Of a DNA stretch of 34,283 nucleotides, positions 1 to 6,646 are shown piece after piece. The DNA comes from Firmicutes bacterium UBA7523 (GTDB taxonomy: Bacteria > Bacillota > Dethiobacteria > Dethiobacterales > Dethiobacteraceae), in assembly GCA_002479415.1 (NCBI GenBank), contig DLMZ01000023.1:1-34283 (forward strand). Direction: 5' to 3'. Each line of letters starts with the position of its first letter. The first letter of the stretch is position 1. The notes beneath the pieces were generated by a model, which saw nothing but the letters and a program-made list of their open reading frames with translations, was not told where the DNA came from and did not search any database. Position numbers and translations under genes: made by a program.

Positions 1-156
1 ATTAACGGTACTTTGGGACTATCTATTATGGTGATTAAGGGAGGGAATGATATGACTGTTGGCGTTACAGGATTATCAGGTTTCATTGTTCTCGTAATTA
101 CTATTATCGGGTTATTTGTTTATGATCGTGCTTATGCCAGAGAGTCAATTATGTAA
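1..156 (+). CDS. Membrane protein, 5'-truncated by window edge, or 34-aa small membrane protein
   Basis: The frame is open from base 1 and ends at TAA 154-156. It encodes one strongly hydrophobic helix (about residues 26-43 of the visible part) and a charged tail ending DRAYARESIM. Two readings are possible. It may be the C-terminal end of a membrane protein such as an ABC-2 permease subunit, which would suit the SpoIIM-like gene that follows, since such proteins often sit beside ABC-2 transporters. Alternatively, ATG 52 has a strong ribosome site (GGGAGGG, about 40-46) at good spacing, which would give a separate 34-aa single-helix protein. The family is not recognised and the sequence cannot decide between the two. 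Confidence 0.45.
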   Translation: MNGTLGLSIMVIKGGNDMTVGVTGLSGFIVLVITIIGLFVYDRAYARESIM

Positions 157-270
157 TCTATTTATTGGTTTTCATTCTTTACAATGCAAATTATTATTAT
201 ATGCCTCTGTGTTGTTGAACGGAGGTCTAGTAGATATCTCATTTGATGAAGGTATGAGGAGGGATTAAGA

Positions 271-873
271 TTGAAACATTTACTGGGAAACGGTAGGGTG
301 ATTATTCGCTTTATTAGTCTATATGTTCTAGGTTTGATATTATTTTTTATAAGCTGGACGATAGCATATTATTTAATGCCTGAGGGTATTTTACGAGGAT
401 TTGGAGCACTTGGCAAGTTAGCTGGAGATAAAGCAGCAGATACCATGGTGCGTGAATTCATACAAATTCTTGGCTTAAATCTCATTGGGGTATCATTTAT
501 TGTTATTGGAAACTATATTTTGCGTGTAAAATACTTTTCTTTTGGATATTTGGTGCCGTTAGCGTGGATGATTATGTATGGTGCGACATTAGGAACAAAC
601 TCATTTTCCATTCAACTAGAAGAAGCAATGGCTCCTACGTTAGCTGTATTTAGTCGTAGTGGACTATATGAAATAATGGCAGGGGTCCTCTTAGCTGTAG
701 CTACTAATTCTATATCAGCTAATTACTCGGAAAGTATTTCTTCAAAATCTAAGCCAATTCCTAAGGATGAACGAGTTCATTTAAAGAAAGAACAATGGAT
801 TGCAATCGGCATTGCTATTTTTATACTTGCTGGAGCAGCTTTGCGTGAAGCCTATATGATTTTTAATCTCTAA
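271..873 (+). CDS. SpoIIM-like (DUF95) integral membrane protein
   Basis: A 200-aa polytopic membrane protein, starting at TTG 271 behind GAGGAGGG (256-263). It has about five hydrophobic segments: roughly residues 12-35, 62-85, 91-108, 125-145 and 175-192. The segment FSRSGLYEIMAGVLLAVATN resembles the family signature in which an H/S-G-x-x-E-hydrophobic block opens the last helix pair (PHGxxELPA in SpoIIM), and the preceding GATLGTNSF also fits. SpoIIM proper works with SpoIID and SpoIIP in engulfment. Many stand-alone paralogues, however, lie next to ABC-2 transporters and have no known role. The upstream membrane fragment makes the ABC-associated type more likely. The region is more AT-rich than the rest of the window. 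The assignment is by motif memory only. Confidence 0.5.
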   Translation: MKHLLGNGRVIIRFISLYVLGLILFFISWTIAYYLMPEGILRGFGALGKLAGDKAADTMVREFIQILGLNLIGVSFIVIGNYILRVKYFSFGYLVPLAWMIMYGATLGTNSFSIQLEEAMAPTLAVFSRSGLYEIMAGVLLAVATNSISANYSESISSKSKPIPKDERVHLKKEQWIAIGIAIFILAGAALREAYMIFNL

Positions 874-1169
874 TGTGAAAATACCCTTACACCAAAAAGA
901 GAAGATATTAATTCGCATCCCGAGGAGAAAATTTTAGTTGCAAAGTATTTTCTTGTGCATGCAGCCTCGTTTCTGTCCGGATGTTTCGGGAATGAGTGCA
1001 CGGATGCGGCTTTGATAGCTTTTCGCCTTCTGATCATTGCCAACATGTTATTTGGCGGTAAAGGGTTATATTCAACTAGAATGTAAATTATTTTAAGAGA
1101 TATGCTCAAAATTAGCTCGAAGTGTGGCTGATAAAGTGGAATTTTTGGTCTTTAAAGGAGAGGAGTCGT

Positions 1170-1562
1170 TTGTTGTTCTTATCAGTCTTTGTCAAGGGAG
1201 TTTCTACAGTAGTGATAACCTTGGTAATGTATGCAATATTCCTTGGTTCCGACTCACCATACGAACTATTGTATCTTTTTAATGGTATAATTTTTGTTGC
1301 TTTTTTACTATTTCTAATTAATTGCTGGATAATATCAATGAATTTTACTAAGGAAAGATATCTATGGTGGTTGTTTTTTTCCATAGCTCCGGGATTGTTG
1401 GGTATATATCACTTGTCTCAATACCCTTTTTACTCAATATGGGCTCGGATGTTTGATTTAACAATCCCATTATATATCGTGATCACACAATCATTTTATT
1501 TAGTGTATTTTTTAATTCAATTGTATTGGTTATCAGTGCGTGGATTATTTAAGGATGTTTGA
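1170..1562 (+). CDS. Hypothetical polytopic membrane protein
   Basis: About 130 aa, with four predicted hydrophobic helices (near residues 2-22, 32-52, 62-80 and 90-120) and no recognisable family. I place the start at TTG 1170 because AAAGGAGAGG (1154-1163) lies six bases upstream. A GTG at 1122 in the same frame would add 16 residues (MWLIKWNFWSLKERSR) but has no ribosome site. The gene is AT-rich like its left neighbours and is separated from them by about 300 bases. Bases 874-1169 contain no convincing gene; one + frame is open at 874-1086 without a usable start. Function is unknown. Confidence 0.5.
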   Translation: MLFLSVFVKGVSTVVITLVMYAIFLGSDSPYELLYLFNGIIFVAFLLFLINCWIISMNFTKERYLWWLFFSIAPGLLGIYHLSQYPFYSIWARMFDLTIPLYIVITQSFYLVYFLIQLYWLSVRGLFKDV

Positions 1563-1651
1563 GTTTATGCTCGATACTCAAAAGTTGTGACCAAATAGGT
1601 TAATGAACAATAAATATTGGATATTTAGTGGTTAGTGATAATTGTCAACCC

Positions 1652-1680
1652 TTGATTTTCAGGGCTTTTTGAGGCATAAT
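1652..1680 (+). promoter_or_regulatory. Promoter of selC
   Basis: TTGATT (1652-1657), a 17-base spacer, then CATAAT (1675-1680). The tRNA 5' end at 1688 lies 7-8 bases after the -10 box, so transcription would start at or just before the mature end. The fit is good but was judged by eye. Confidence 0.5.
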
Positions 1681-1687
1681 ACTCTAT

Positions 1688-1784
1688 GGGAGTAGATGTC
1701 TGCCTGGTGTGGGCCCCGGACTTCAAATCCGGTGGCGGGCGTTGATCCGTCCGTGGTGGGTTCGATTCCCACCTACTCCCGCCA
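1688..1784 (+). tRNA. selC: Selenocysteine tRNA (tRNA-Sec, anticodon UCA)
   Basis: This is the tRNA that is charged with serine, converted to Sec-tRNA by SelA and delivered to UGA codons by SelB. The 8-bp acceptor stem pairs GGGAGTAG (1688-1695) with CTACTCCC (1773-1780), followed by discriminator G and an encoded CCA (1782-1784). The anticodon arm is CCGGA/TCCGG around loop CTTCAAA, placing anticodon TCA at 1723-1725. The T arm is GTGGG-TTCGATT-CCCAC (1756-1772). A long extra arm lies at about 1733-1752 (GGCGGG/TCCGTC). The long acceptor stem, large variable arm and UCA anticodon are diagnostic. It lies about 4.9 kb upstream of selABD as a separate transcript. Confidence 0.97.
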
Positions 1785-1797
1785 ACAAGAAGCAGTC

Positions 1798-1828
1798 GCG
1801 TGAGTCATGACATGGCTCACGCTTTTTT
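1798..1828 (+). terminator. Rho-independent terminator after selC
   Basis: GCGTGAG (1798-1804) pairs with CTCACGC (1816-1822), followed by six T (1823-1828). It begins 13 bases past the tRNA CCA end. Confidence 0.85.
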
Positions 1829-1839
1829 ATTGCTGTAGG

Positions 1840-1869
1840 TTGATAGCCAATAATTTGCTATGGTATAAT
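1840..1869 (+). promoter_or_regulatory. Promoter of the nitroreductase gene
   Basis: TTGATA (1840-1845), an 18-base spacer and a perfect TATAAT (1864-1869), placed directly upstream of the nitroreductase ribosome site. Confidence 0.6.
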
Positions 1870-1900
1870 TTTCTTGATAGAAAAACTGGGAGGTTCCGAG

Positions 1901-2440
1901 ATGTTGGAATTATTGAAAACACGCAGGAGCATTCGGCAATATGAAAGTAAAGAAGTTGAAAAAGAAAAAGTGGACGCAATTATAAAAGGTGCGCTGATGG
2001 CTCCTTCATCAAGGGGGCGCAGGCCGTGGGAGTTTATCGTTGTTACAGATAAAGCTTTATTGGGAAAGCTTGCAGAGTGCCGCTCTCATAGTTCTCAGTT
2101 TTTAAAAGGAGCTCCCCTTGGGATTGTGGTTATTGCAGATCCTGAGGTGTGTGATGTTTGGATTGAGGATGCATCGATTGCTGCTATTATCATGCAACTA
2201 ACTGCACATTCACTAGGGTTAGGCTCCTGTTGGATACAAGTGAGAGGACGAAATCATGCGGAGGATGTCAGCGTGGAGCAGTATATTAAAGAGTTGCTCC
2301 ACATACCTGAGCAGTATCATGTGGAATGCATTATTGCCGCAGGCTATCCGGCAGAAACTAAAGCATTGGCCAATGAGGAAACGTTATATTATAGCAAAGT
2401 GCATACGAATAAATATATGATTAAAGAATCCAAAATTTAG
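1901..2440 (+). CDS. Nitroreductase family flavoprotein
   Basis: A 179-aa FMN-dependent nitroreductase-fold protein that probably reduces nitro compounds, quinones or flavins with NAD(P)H. The N-terminal MLELLKTRRSIRQYESKEV is the classic family opening, with the R-R-S-I-R FMN-phosphate contact. It is followed by APSSRGRRPWEFIVV (FMN binding) and a late GLGSCWIQVRGR plus an AAGYPAE segment. ATG 1901 is chosen because GGGAGG lies seven bases upstream; an upstream in-frame TTG at 1874 lacks this and would precede the conserved start. It is monocistronic, with its own promoter and a terminator overlapping its stop. The true substrate cannot be read from sequence. Confidence 0.85.
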   Translation: MLELLKTRRSIRQYESKEVEKEKVDAIIKGALMAPSSRGRRPWEFIVVTDKALLGKLAECRSHSSQFLKGAPLGIVVIADPEVCDVWIEDASIAAIIMQLTAHSLGLGSCWIQVRGRNHAEDVSVEQYIKELLHIPEQYHVECIIAAGYPAETKALANEETLYYSKVHTNKYMIKESKI

Positions 2441-2454
2441 GGTTCTTTTTTTTT
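2424..2454 (+). terminator. Terminator overlapping the nitroreductase stop
   Basis: AAGAATCC (2424-2431) pairs with GGGTTCTT (2440-2447), including one G-U pair, followed by a run of T to 2454. The stem starts inside the last codons of the nitroreductase gene. Confidence 0.7.
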
Positions 2455-2532
2455 GCTTCAAAAAAGGATATGGCAACCTCAGGAAGAATACATAATGTGT
2501 TAACAAATATTAATAAATGGTGAGGGTATATA

Positions 2533-3285
2533 ATGAAAAAGAGAATTGTTATTTCTTTGTTAATTGTGTTATTACTCTCCATTTGTTCTGTCTCTTCAGG
2601 TTCAGAGAGCGATATTAAGGTATTTATTGATGGGCAGGAACAAGTTTTAAGTCATGCGCCACTAATAGATGGGGGGATAACTCTGGTTCCCATGCGTACT
2701 TTTTTTGAGGCATTGGGTGCTAGAGTTGACTGGGATGCGCCAACCCAAACAGCGATTGGCTTTCGTGATGGTGTGGAGATAAGGCTTCAAATTAATAATA
2801 AAATTGCCTCCATTAACGGTACGGAAACGCTGCTCAGCATCCCGGCGAAAGTAATTAATGATGCGACTTATATACCACTGCGTTTTGTGGGTGAAGCACT
2901 GGGGAATCAAGTGTGCTGGGATGGACAAAAGCGGGAAATCAATGTAGCTAGCGGCTTAGAGTCTATTGGGTCTATAAAGGAACTGCAGGTGGCTTTTTCT
3001 CAAACCGGCATTGCATCATGGTATGGCAATGAGTTTGCCGGTCGTTCAACAGCTAACGGCGAAAGATTTGATCCAGCCGGCTTAACTGCCGCGCATCGCA
3101 CATTGCCTTTTGGCACTTATGTGCGTGTTACCTTTTTAAAAACTAATGAGAGTACGGTTGTGCGTATTAATGACCGGGGACCTTTTCGTTCAGGAAGAAT
3201 AATTGACTTATCCAGGGCTGCAGCTGAGGCTATTGGACTTAGACCGCATGGAATCGGTGAAATATTGCTAGAGGTTTTGGAATAA
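2533..3285 (+). CDS. Secreted stalk-domain (Cu-amine-oxidase-N) and RlpA-like double-psi beta-barrel protein
   Basis: A 250-aa exported cell-wall protein. Residues 1-22 are a signal peptide (KKR, hydrophobic core, SSG). Residues about 28-140 hold the copper-amine-oxidase-N 'stalk' repeat: IKVFIDGQ...PLIDGGITLVPMRTFFEALGARVDWD, then TYIPLRFVGEALGNQVCWD. Residues about 155-250 form an RlpA-type domain: GIASWYGNEFAGRSTANGE, LPFGTYVRVT, VRINDRGPF and IIDLSRAAAEAIG. The conserved Asp in NDRGPF is present. Some RlpA proteins cleave peptidoglycan strands; here the activity is inferred, and wall attachment through the stalk domain is a guess. The ATG has GTGAGGG just upstream. The architecture, anchor plus RlpA fold, is common in clostridia. 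Confidence 0.85.
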   Translation: MKKRIVISLLIVLLLSICSVSSGSESDIKVFIDGQEQVLSHAPLIDGGITLVPMRTFFEALGARVDWDAPTQTAIGFRDGVEIRLQINNKIASINGTETLLSIPAKVINDATYIPLRFVGEALGNQVCWDGQKREINVASGLESIGSIKELQVAFSQTGIASWYGNEFAGRSTANGERFDPAGLTAAHRTLPFGTYVRVTFLKTNESTVVRINDRGPFRSGRIIDLSRAAAEAIGLRPHGIGEILLEVLE

Positions 3286-3300
3286 AATATTGGAACAGTA

Positions 3301-3326
3301 TAATGGTCGGCCAAGTCCGGCCATTA
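3301..3326 (+). other. Strong hairpin between the RlpA-like and YbjQ-like genes
   Basis: TAATGGTCGG (3301-3310) pairs over its full length with CCGGCCATTA (3317-3326), using one G-U pair and a six-base loop. There is no T tract, so it is not a normal intrinsic terminator. It may protect mRNA ends or partly separate the two genes. It ends 23 bases before the downstream start codon. Confidence 0.55.
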
Positions 3327-3349
3327 TATATGAACTGGGGGGATGCTTA

Positions 3350-3670
3350 ATGTTAATAACGACAACTCCGGGGGTTGAGGGAAAGAGGATTGTTGAGTAT
3401 AAGGAAATTGTATTTGGCGAAGTTATTGCCGGAGTAGATTTTATTAAGGACTTTTCCGCGGGGTTAAGAAATTTTTTTGGCGGACGAACAGGTGCGTATG
3501 AAGGGGAGCTTGTTCAAGCCAGAAAACAGGCGTTGCAAGAGATGAGTGAAAGAGCGGTGAAGATTGGCGCTAATGCAATTGTGGGCGTTGATATAGACTA
3601 TGAAGTGTTAGGGCAGGGAGGCAATATGCTAATGGTTACAGCCTCTGGAACAGCCGTTGTTGTTGAGTGA
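3350..3670 (+). CDS. YbjQ/UPF0145 family protein
   Basis: A 106-aa soluble protein of the YbjQ family (pentameric heavy-metal-binding-like fold, function unproven). It starts MLITTTPGVEGKRIVEY, matching the family's typical opening. It continues with VFGEVIAGVDFIKDFSAGLR and the G-ANAIVGVDIDYE block and ends in TASGTAVVV. I use ATG 3350, with a GGGGGG site upstream. An earlier in-frame start (3290) would add non-conserved residues encoded by the hairpin at 3301-3326. A strong terminator follows, so it closes this transcription unit. Confidence 0.85.
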   Translation: MLITTTPGVEGKRIVEYKEIVFGEVIAGVDFIKDFSAGLRNFFGGRTGAYEGELVQARKQALQEMSERAVKIGANAIVGVDIDYEVLGQGGNMLMVTASGTAVVVE

Positions 3671-3681
3671 TGCTTATATAT

Positions 3682-3718
3682 AGCCCGCCTTGTTTAGTTT
3701 TTCAGGGCGGGCTTTTTT
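3682..3718 (+). terminator. Rho-independent terminator after the YbjQ-like gene
   Basis: AGCCCGCC (3682-3689) pairs with GGCGGGCT (3706-3713), and the T run reaches 3718. The convergent minus-strand Spo0E-like ORF ends just beyond it at 3721. Confidence 0.85.
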
Positions 3719-3720
3719 AT

Positions 3721-3891
3721 TTACTTTTTTAGGAGTTTTAGATATTCATTGAGAATTTTGTCCAGCTCTTCACTTTTCTTAATTACTTCCTCAGCCAGTA
3801 AGTCTTTTTTCTCAGCGGCTAGTTCATTCATTTCTTTTCTTAACTTTTCAATTGTTTTTAATATATCATCAGATTTTGTTATCTGTCTCAC
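3721..3891 (-). CDS. Spo0E-like aspartyl-phosphatase small protein (start uncertain)
   Basis: A short minus-strand ORF of 53-56 aa. The core IEKLRKEMNELAAEKKDLL followed by EEVIKKSEELDKILNEYLK matches the Spo0E family pattern, including the S-x-x-LD signature (SEELD). Family members dephosphorylate Spo0A~P or related response regulators and so delay sporulation. The start is unusual. GGAGGAGG (3891-3898 on the complement) is an excellent ribosome site, but the in-frame GTG (3889-3891) overlaps it. The codon at ideal eight-base spacing is ATA (3880-3882), and no ATG or TTG occurs before the conserved core. Upstream, the frame is closed by TGA. The family call is confident from the motif; the start is open. 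Confidence 0.72.
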   Translation of the reverse strand: MRQITKSDDILKTIEKLRKEMNELAAEKKDLLAEEVIKKSEELDKILNEYLKLLKK

Positions 3892-4047
3892 CTCCTCCCG
3901 ATTAGTATTTCACTGGGGATGAGGTGTAAATACATAAAATTCACTAACGGAAAATTTAGCCTCCATAATATCTTCACAATTTCTCCATCAGTTCTGCAAA
4001 TTTATTGGTTATGATAAAGCTGTACTTAAATTGCAGGAGGTGAGAAC

Positions 4048-4416
4048 ATGAAGAAAGGCTTGCTGATTGCCATAGTAGTTGCGCTTGTTTTGGCGCTGGC
4101 TGTTCCCGCGGCATTTGCGTTGACTGACAGCCAAAAAGCGGAACTTGAATCTCTTTACCAGCAGCGTGAGCAGTTGATGAAGCAGATTTTTGAGAAGCAG
4201 GTTGAAGCCGGCATTATCGACGCCGAAGATGCCGAACTTATCAGGGAGCGAATGGAAGAGCGTATGGAGCGGCATCAAGAGCGCATGGCTGAGGGAGATT
4301 ACTCTTTTGGATTTGGTAAAAAAGTAAAACGCGGCGGCATGATGGGTCGTGGCTTTGGCGGCCGTGGAGTGGGTTGCGGCAACTGTCCGGTAACCGAGAC
4401 GGGGTCGACTCTCTAA
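4048..4416 (+). CDS. Secreted DUF2680-like protein with Gly/Cys-rich tail
   Basis: A 122-aa exported protein. The signal peptide is residues 1-25 (MKKG, long hydrophobic core, AFA cleavage site). Residues 26-90 are highly charged and helical: LTDSQKAELESLYQQREQLMKQIFEKQVEAGIIDAEDAELI, followed by an E/R/M-rich stretch. This matches the DUF2680 pattern (Q-x-x-E-L-x-x-L, K-x-V-E-x-G-x-I-x-x-E-x-A). The tail is Gly/Arg/Met-rich and ends in GCGNCP, a possible metal- or thiol-active CxxC. The ATG has GGAGGTGAG eight bases upstream. It sits directly before a two-component system, so a CpxP/Spy-like envelope-sensing link is conceivable but unproven. Confidence 0.75.
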   Translation: MKKGLLIAIVVALVLALAVPAAFALTDSQKAELESLYQQREQLMKQIFEKQVEAGIIDAEDAELIRERMEERMERHQERMAEGDYSFGFGKKVKRGGMMGRGFGGRGVGCGNCPVTETGSTL

Positions 4417-4441
4417 GCTGGCTTTAAAGGTGTATGTAAAG

Positions 4442-4473
4442 GCCGGAGCTAAATTGCTCCGGCTTTTCTTTTT
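4442..4473 (+). terminator. Rho-independent terminator after the DUF2680-like gene
   Basis: GCCGGAGC (4442-4449), loop TAAATT, GCTCCGGC (4456-4463), then TTTTCTTTTT. Confidence 0.9.
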
Positions 4474-4513
4474 ATATTTGCTGATTTATAATGAGTAAAA
4501 GGGGGAATGTCCC

Positions 4514-5212
4514 TTGGAAAAGATTTTGCTGGTTGATGACGAAAAAAAGATTACCCGTGTGGTTCGGGCGTATCTTGAGAAAGAAAATTTTCAGGTGGAA
4601 GAAGTTCATGATGGGTTAAAAGCTTTGGAGTTGGCTCGAGGAGGCAGCTTTGATTTAATGATTCTTGATTTAATGCTTCCGGGGCTTTCCGGAGAAGAGG
4701 TCTGTAAACGGCTGCGCAGGGAAGGGAATGCGCTGCCAATAATTATGCTTACGGCTAAAGGCTCAGAGGATGAAAAGATTCAGGGGTTAGGCTTTGGTGC
4801 TGATGATTATTTGGTGAAGCCTTTTAGTCCTGGTGAGCTGGTAGCTCGTGTTCATGCTGTGCTGCGCCGTTACCGGCCGGCGAAGGCTGCTTTATTGGCA
4901 GACGTGATGGAATTTGGTCAAGGGGAATTAATTGTGGATACACTCCGCCATCAAGTTAGCGTAGTGGGGAATAAGCTGGAACTGACAGCGACAGAGTACA
5001 AGCTTTTAGCAACAATGGCAAGAAATCCCGGCCGTGTTTACACGCGGGGAGAATTGCTGGATATAGTCCAGGGGGGATTATCTACCGGCTTTGACCGCAC
5101 TATTGACAGCCATATTAAAAATTTGCGTCAAAAGCTGGAGCCGAAGCCGGATAAGCCTAGGTTTATCAAAACTGTTTACGGTATAGGCTATAAATTTGAG
5201 GATGGAAAATAA
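4514..5212 (+). CDS. OmpR/PhoB-family response regulator
   Basis: A 232-aa two-component DNA-binding regulator. The receiver domain (residues 1-120) has the acidic pair DD in KILLVDDE, phospho-acceptor Asp52 in MILDLMLPG, Thr in MLTAK and Lys in YLVKPF. The C-terminal winged helix (about 135-230) has LELTATEYKLLATMARNPGRVYTRGEL and ends VYGIGYKFE, typical of OmpR/PhoB. The start is TTG 4514 behind GGGGGAATG. The stop overlaps the start of the histidine kinase by one base, so the two are translationally coupled partners. Targets are unknown; the adjacent exported DUF2680-like gene is the obvious candidate. Confidence 0.95.
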   Translation: MEKILLVDDEKKITRVVRAYLEKENFQVEEVHDGLKALELARGGSFDLMILDLMLPGLSGEEVCKRLRREGNALPIIMLTAKGSEDEKIQGLGFGADDYLVKPFSPGELVARVHAVLRRYRPAKAALLADVMEFGQGELIVDTLRHQVSVVGNKLELTATEYKLLATMARNPGRVYTRGELLDIVQGGLSTGFDRTIDSHIKNLRQKLEPKPDKPRFIKTVYGIGYKFEDGK

Positions 5213-6576
5213 TGAAGAGCAGACTGTCTCATAAATTTACTTTAACTATGGTTACGCTAGCCGTAGGTGGGATTATCCTAACGGGATTATTGACTAATTT
5301 AATTTTTGGCTGGAATTTCCAGCGTTATTTGCGTGCTTCTCAAGAGGCTCAGAACCAGAGGATAGTAGAAACATTGGAGTCCCTTTATGGTGAAGCGACA
5401 TCCTGGATAGCAGTGCGCCATTCTACCCACTATGTGGGTTCTACAACAGGCACCCAGATTCGGGTTTTTGATCCAGACGGCAACTTAATTGTCGATTCTT
5501 TACCCGGTATGGTACAGGGAATGCATGGCAGACGTTGGGAAAGAGCTCAGGAAGAGCGTGGTAATACCTATTCGTATCCTATAAATATTAATAACAACCC
5601 TGTGGGGACTGTTGAAATTACTCATCTGGGGCAACAGGGGCTTTGGAGCGGGGATGCATTGTTATTTCGCCGGACGTTGAATCAAACAGCTTTGTTAGCC
5701 AGTATGTTGGTGATAGTGGCTGCTATTTTCGGAGGCGGTATGCTCTCGCGTTATTTGACAAAACGTATAGAGGCGTTGACTGCGGCGGCCGAAACGCTTG
5801 GACAGGGTGAGTTTACTGCTCGGGTACCTGTGGAAGGAGATGACGAGCTGGCCGCATTAGGGGATACTATGAATCGTATGGCATCCCGGCTGGAGGAGCA
5901 AAGTTTTCTGCGTAAAAAGTTAACTGGAGATATTTACCACGAGCTGCGTACCCCGCTTACTACGGTACAAAGTTATTTAGAAGCTTTTATGGATAACGTT
6001 TTGGAAGCTAATCCAGAAAATTTGCAGACTGTTTTGGATGAGACTCATCGGCTGGGTCAGCTCGTTAATGACCTTCAGGAGTTGACCACAGCGGAGTGCA
6101 TGGACAAGAAAGTAGTGCTGACAGAATTGGACTTATCTGTATTGATACAAAAAGAAGCACGGCGGGCTTTGCCCCTTTTTAAACAAAAAAAGTTGGATTT
6201 GCTTGTGGAAGAAGGGGAAAGTGAGAAGGTTGCTCTTGGCGACGAGAGTTTGCTTTCACGGGTATTGGCTAACCTGATTATGAATGCGTACAAATATACT
6301 CCTGAGGGGGGAAGGGTACTCGTCTCTACTTACAGCAGCGATGATGGCGTTGGATTTTTTGTGGCAGATAACGGCGTCGGCATTTCTCAGGAGCACCTTC
6401 CTTATATTTTTGAGCGATTCTATCGCGCCGATCCTTCTCGTACCAGAGCTACCGGCGGTTCCGGAATAGGGCTGGCTATTGTCTGGGAGCTTGTACGCGC
6501 AATGGGAGGAAGAGTCTTTGTGGAAAGTGGGCCAGGTACAGGCAGCACTTTCCGTGTTATGCTGCAAAAACCGTAG
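5212..6576 (+). CDS. HAMP-domain sensor histidine kinase
   Basis: A 454-aa membrane sensor kinase paired with the preceding regulator. TM1 is at about residues 12-34, an extracytoplasmic sensor at about 35-160, TM2 at about 161-180, and HAMP at about 181-233 (RIEALTAAAETLGQGEFTAR). The H box is DIYHELRTPLTTVQSYLEAF with phospho-accepting His243. ATPase boxes follow: N (NLIMNAYKYTPEGG), G1 (DNGVGIS), F (YIFERFYRAD) and G2 (GGSGIGLAIV). All key residues are intact. The sensor loop has no recognisable ligand domain, so the stimulus is unknown. The ATG overlaps the regulator's TAA. Confidence 0.95.
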   Translation: MKSRLSHKFTLTMVTLAVGGIILTGLLTNLIFGWNFQRYLRASQEAQNQRIVETLESLYGEATSWIAVRHSTHYVGSTTGTQIRVFDPDGNLIVDSLPGMVQGMHGRRWERAQEERGNTYSYPININNNPVGTVEITHLGQQGLWSGDALLFRRTLNQTALLASMLVIVAAIFGGGMLSRYLTKRIEALTAAAETLGQGEFTARVPVEGDDELAALGDTMNRMASRLEEQSFLRKKLTGDIYHELRTPLTTVQSYLEAFMDNVLEANPENLQTVLDETHRLGQLVNDLQELTTAECMDKKVVLTELDLSVLIQKEARRALPLFKQKKLDLLVEEGESEKVALGDESLLSRVLANLIMNAYKYTPEGGRVLVSTYSSDDGVGFFVADNGVGISQEHLPYIFERFYRADPSRTRATGGSGIGLAIVWELVRAMGGRVFVESGPGTGSTFRVMLQKP

Positions 6577-6578
6577 TC

Positions 6579-6608
6579 TTGCTTTAAGCAGACATAATAA
6601 CATATAAT
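6579..6608 (+). promoter_or_regulatory. Possible promoter of the selABD operon
   Basis: TTGCTT (6579-6584), an 18-base spacer and TATAAT (6603-6608), lying between the kinase stop and selA. The -10 is perfect and the -35 weak. Read-through from the two-component genes is also possible because no terminator separates them. Confidence 0.4.
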
Positions 6609-6646
6609 ATTGACACGTAAGAAAATAATGGCAGTAGGTGAAATAG

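Noticed and set aside
870..1384. Two minus-strand frames (870-1109, 1112-1384) and a + frame open at 874-1086
   Set aside because: No ribosome sites, no family resemblance; the second is antisense to the membrane gene at 1170-1562. The + frame has no start codon. It could be gene debris but nothing supports a call.
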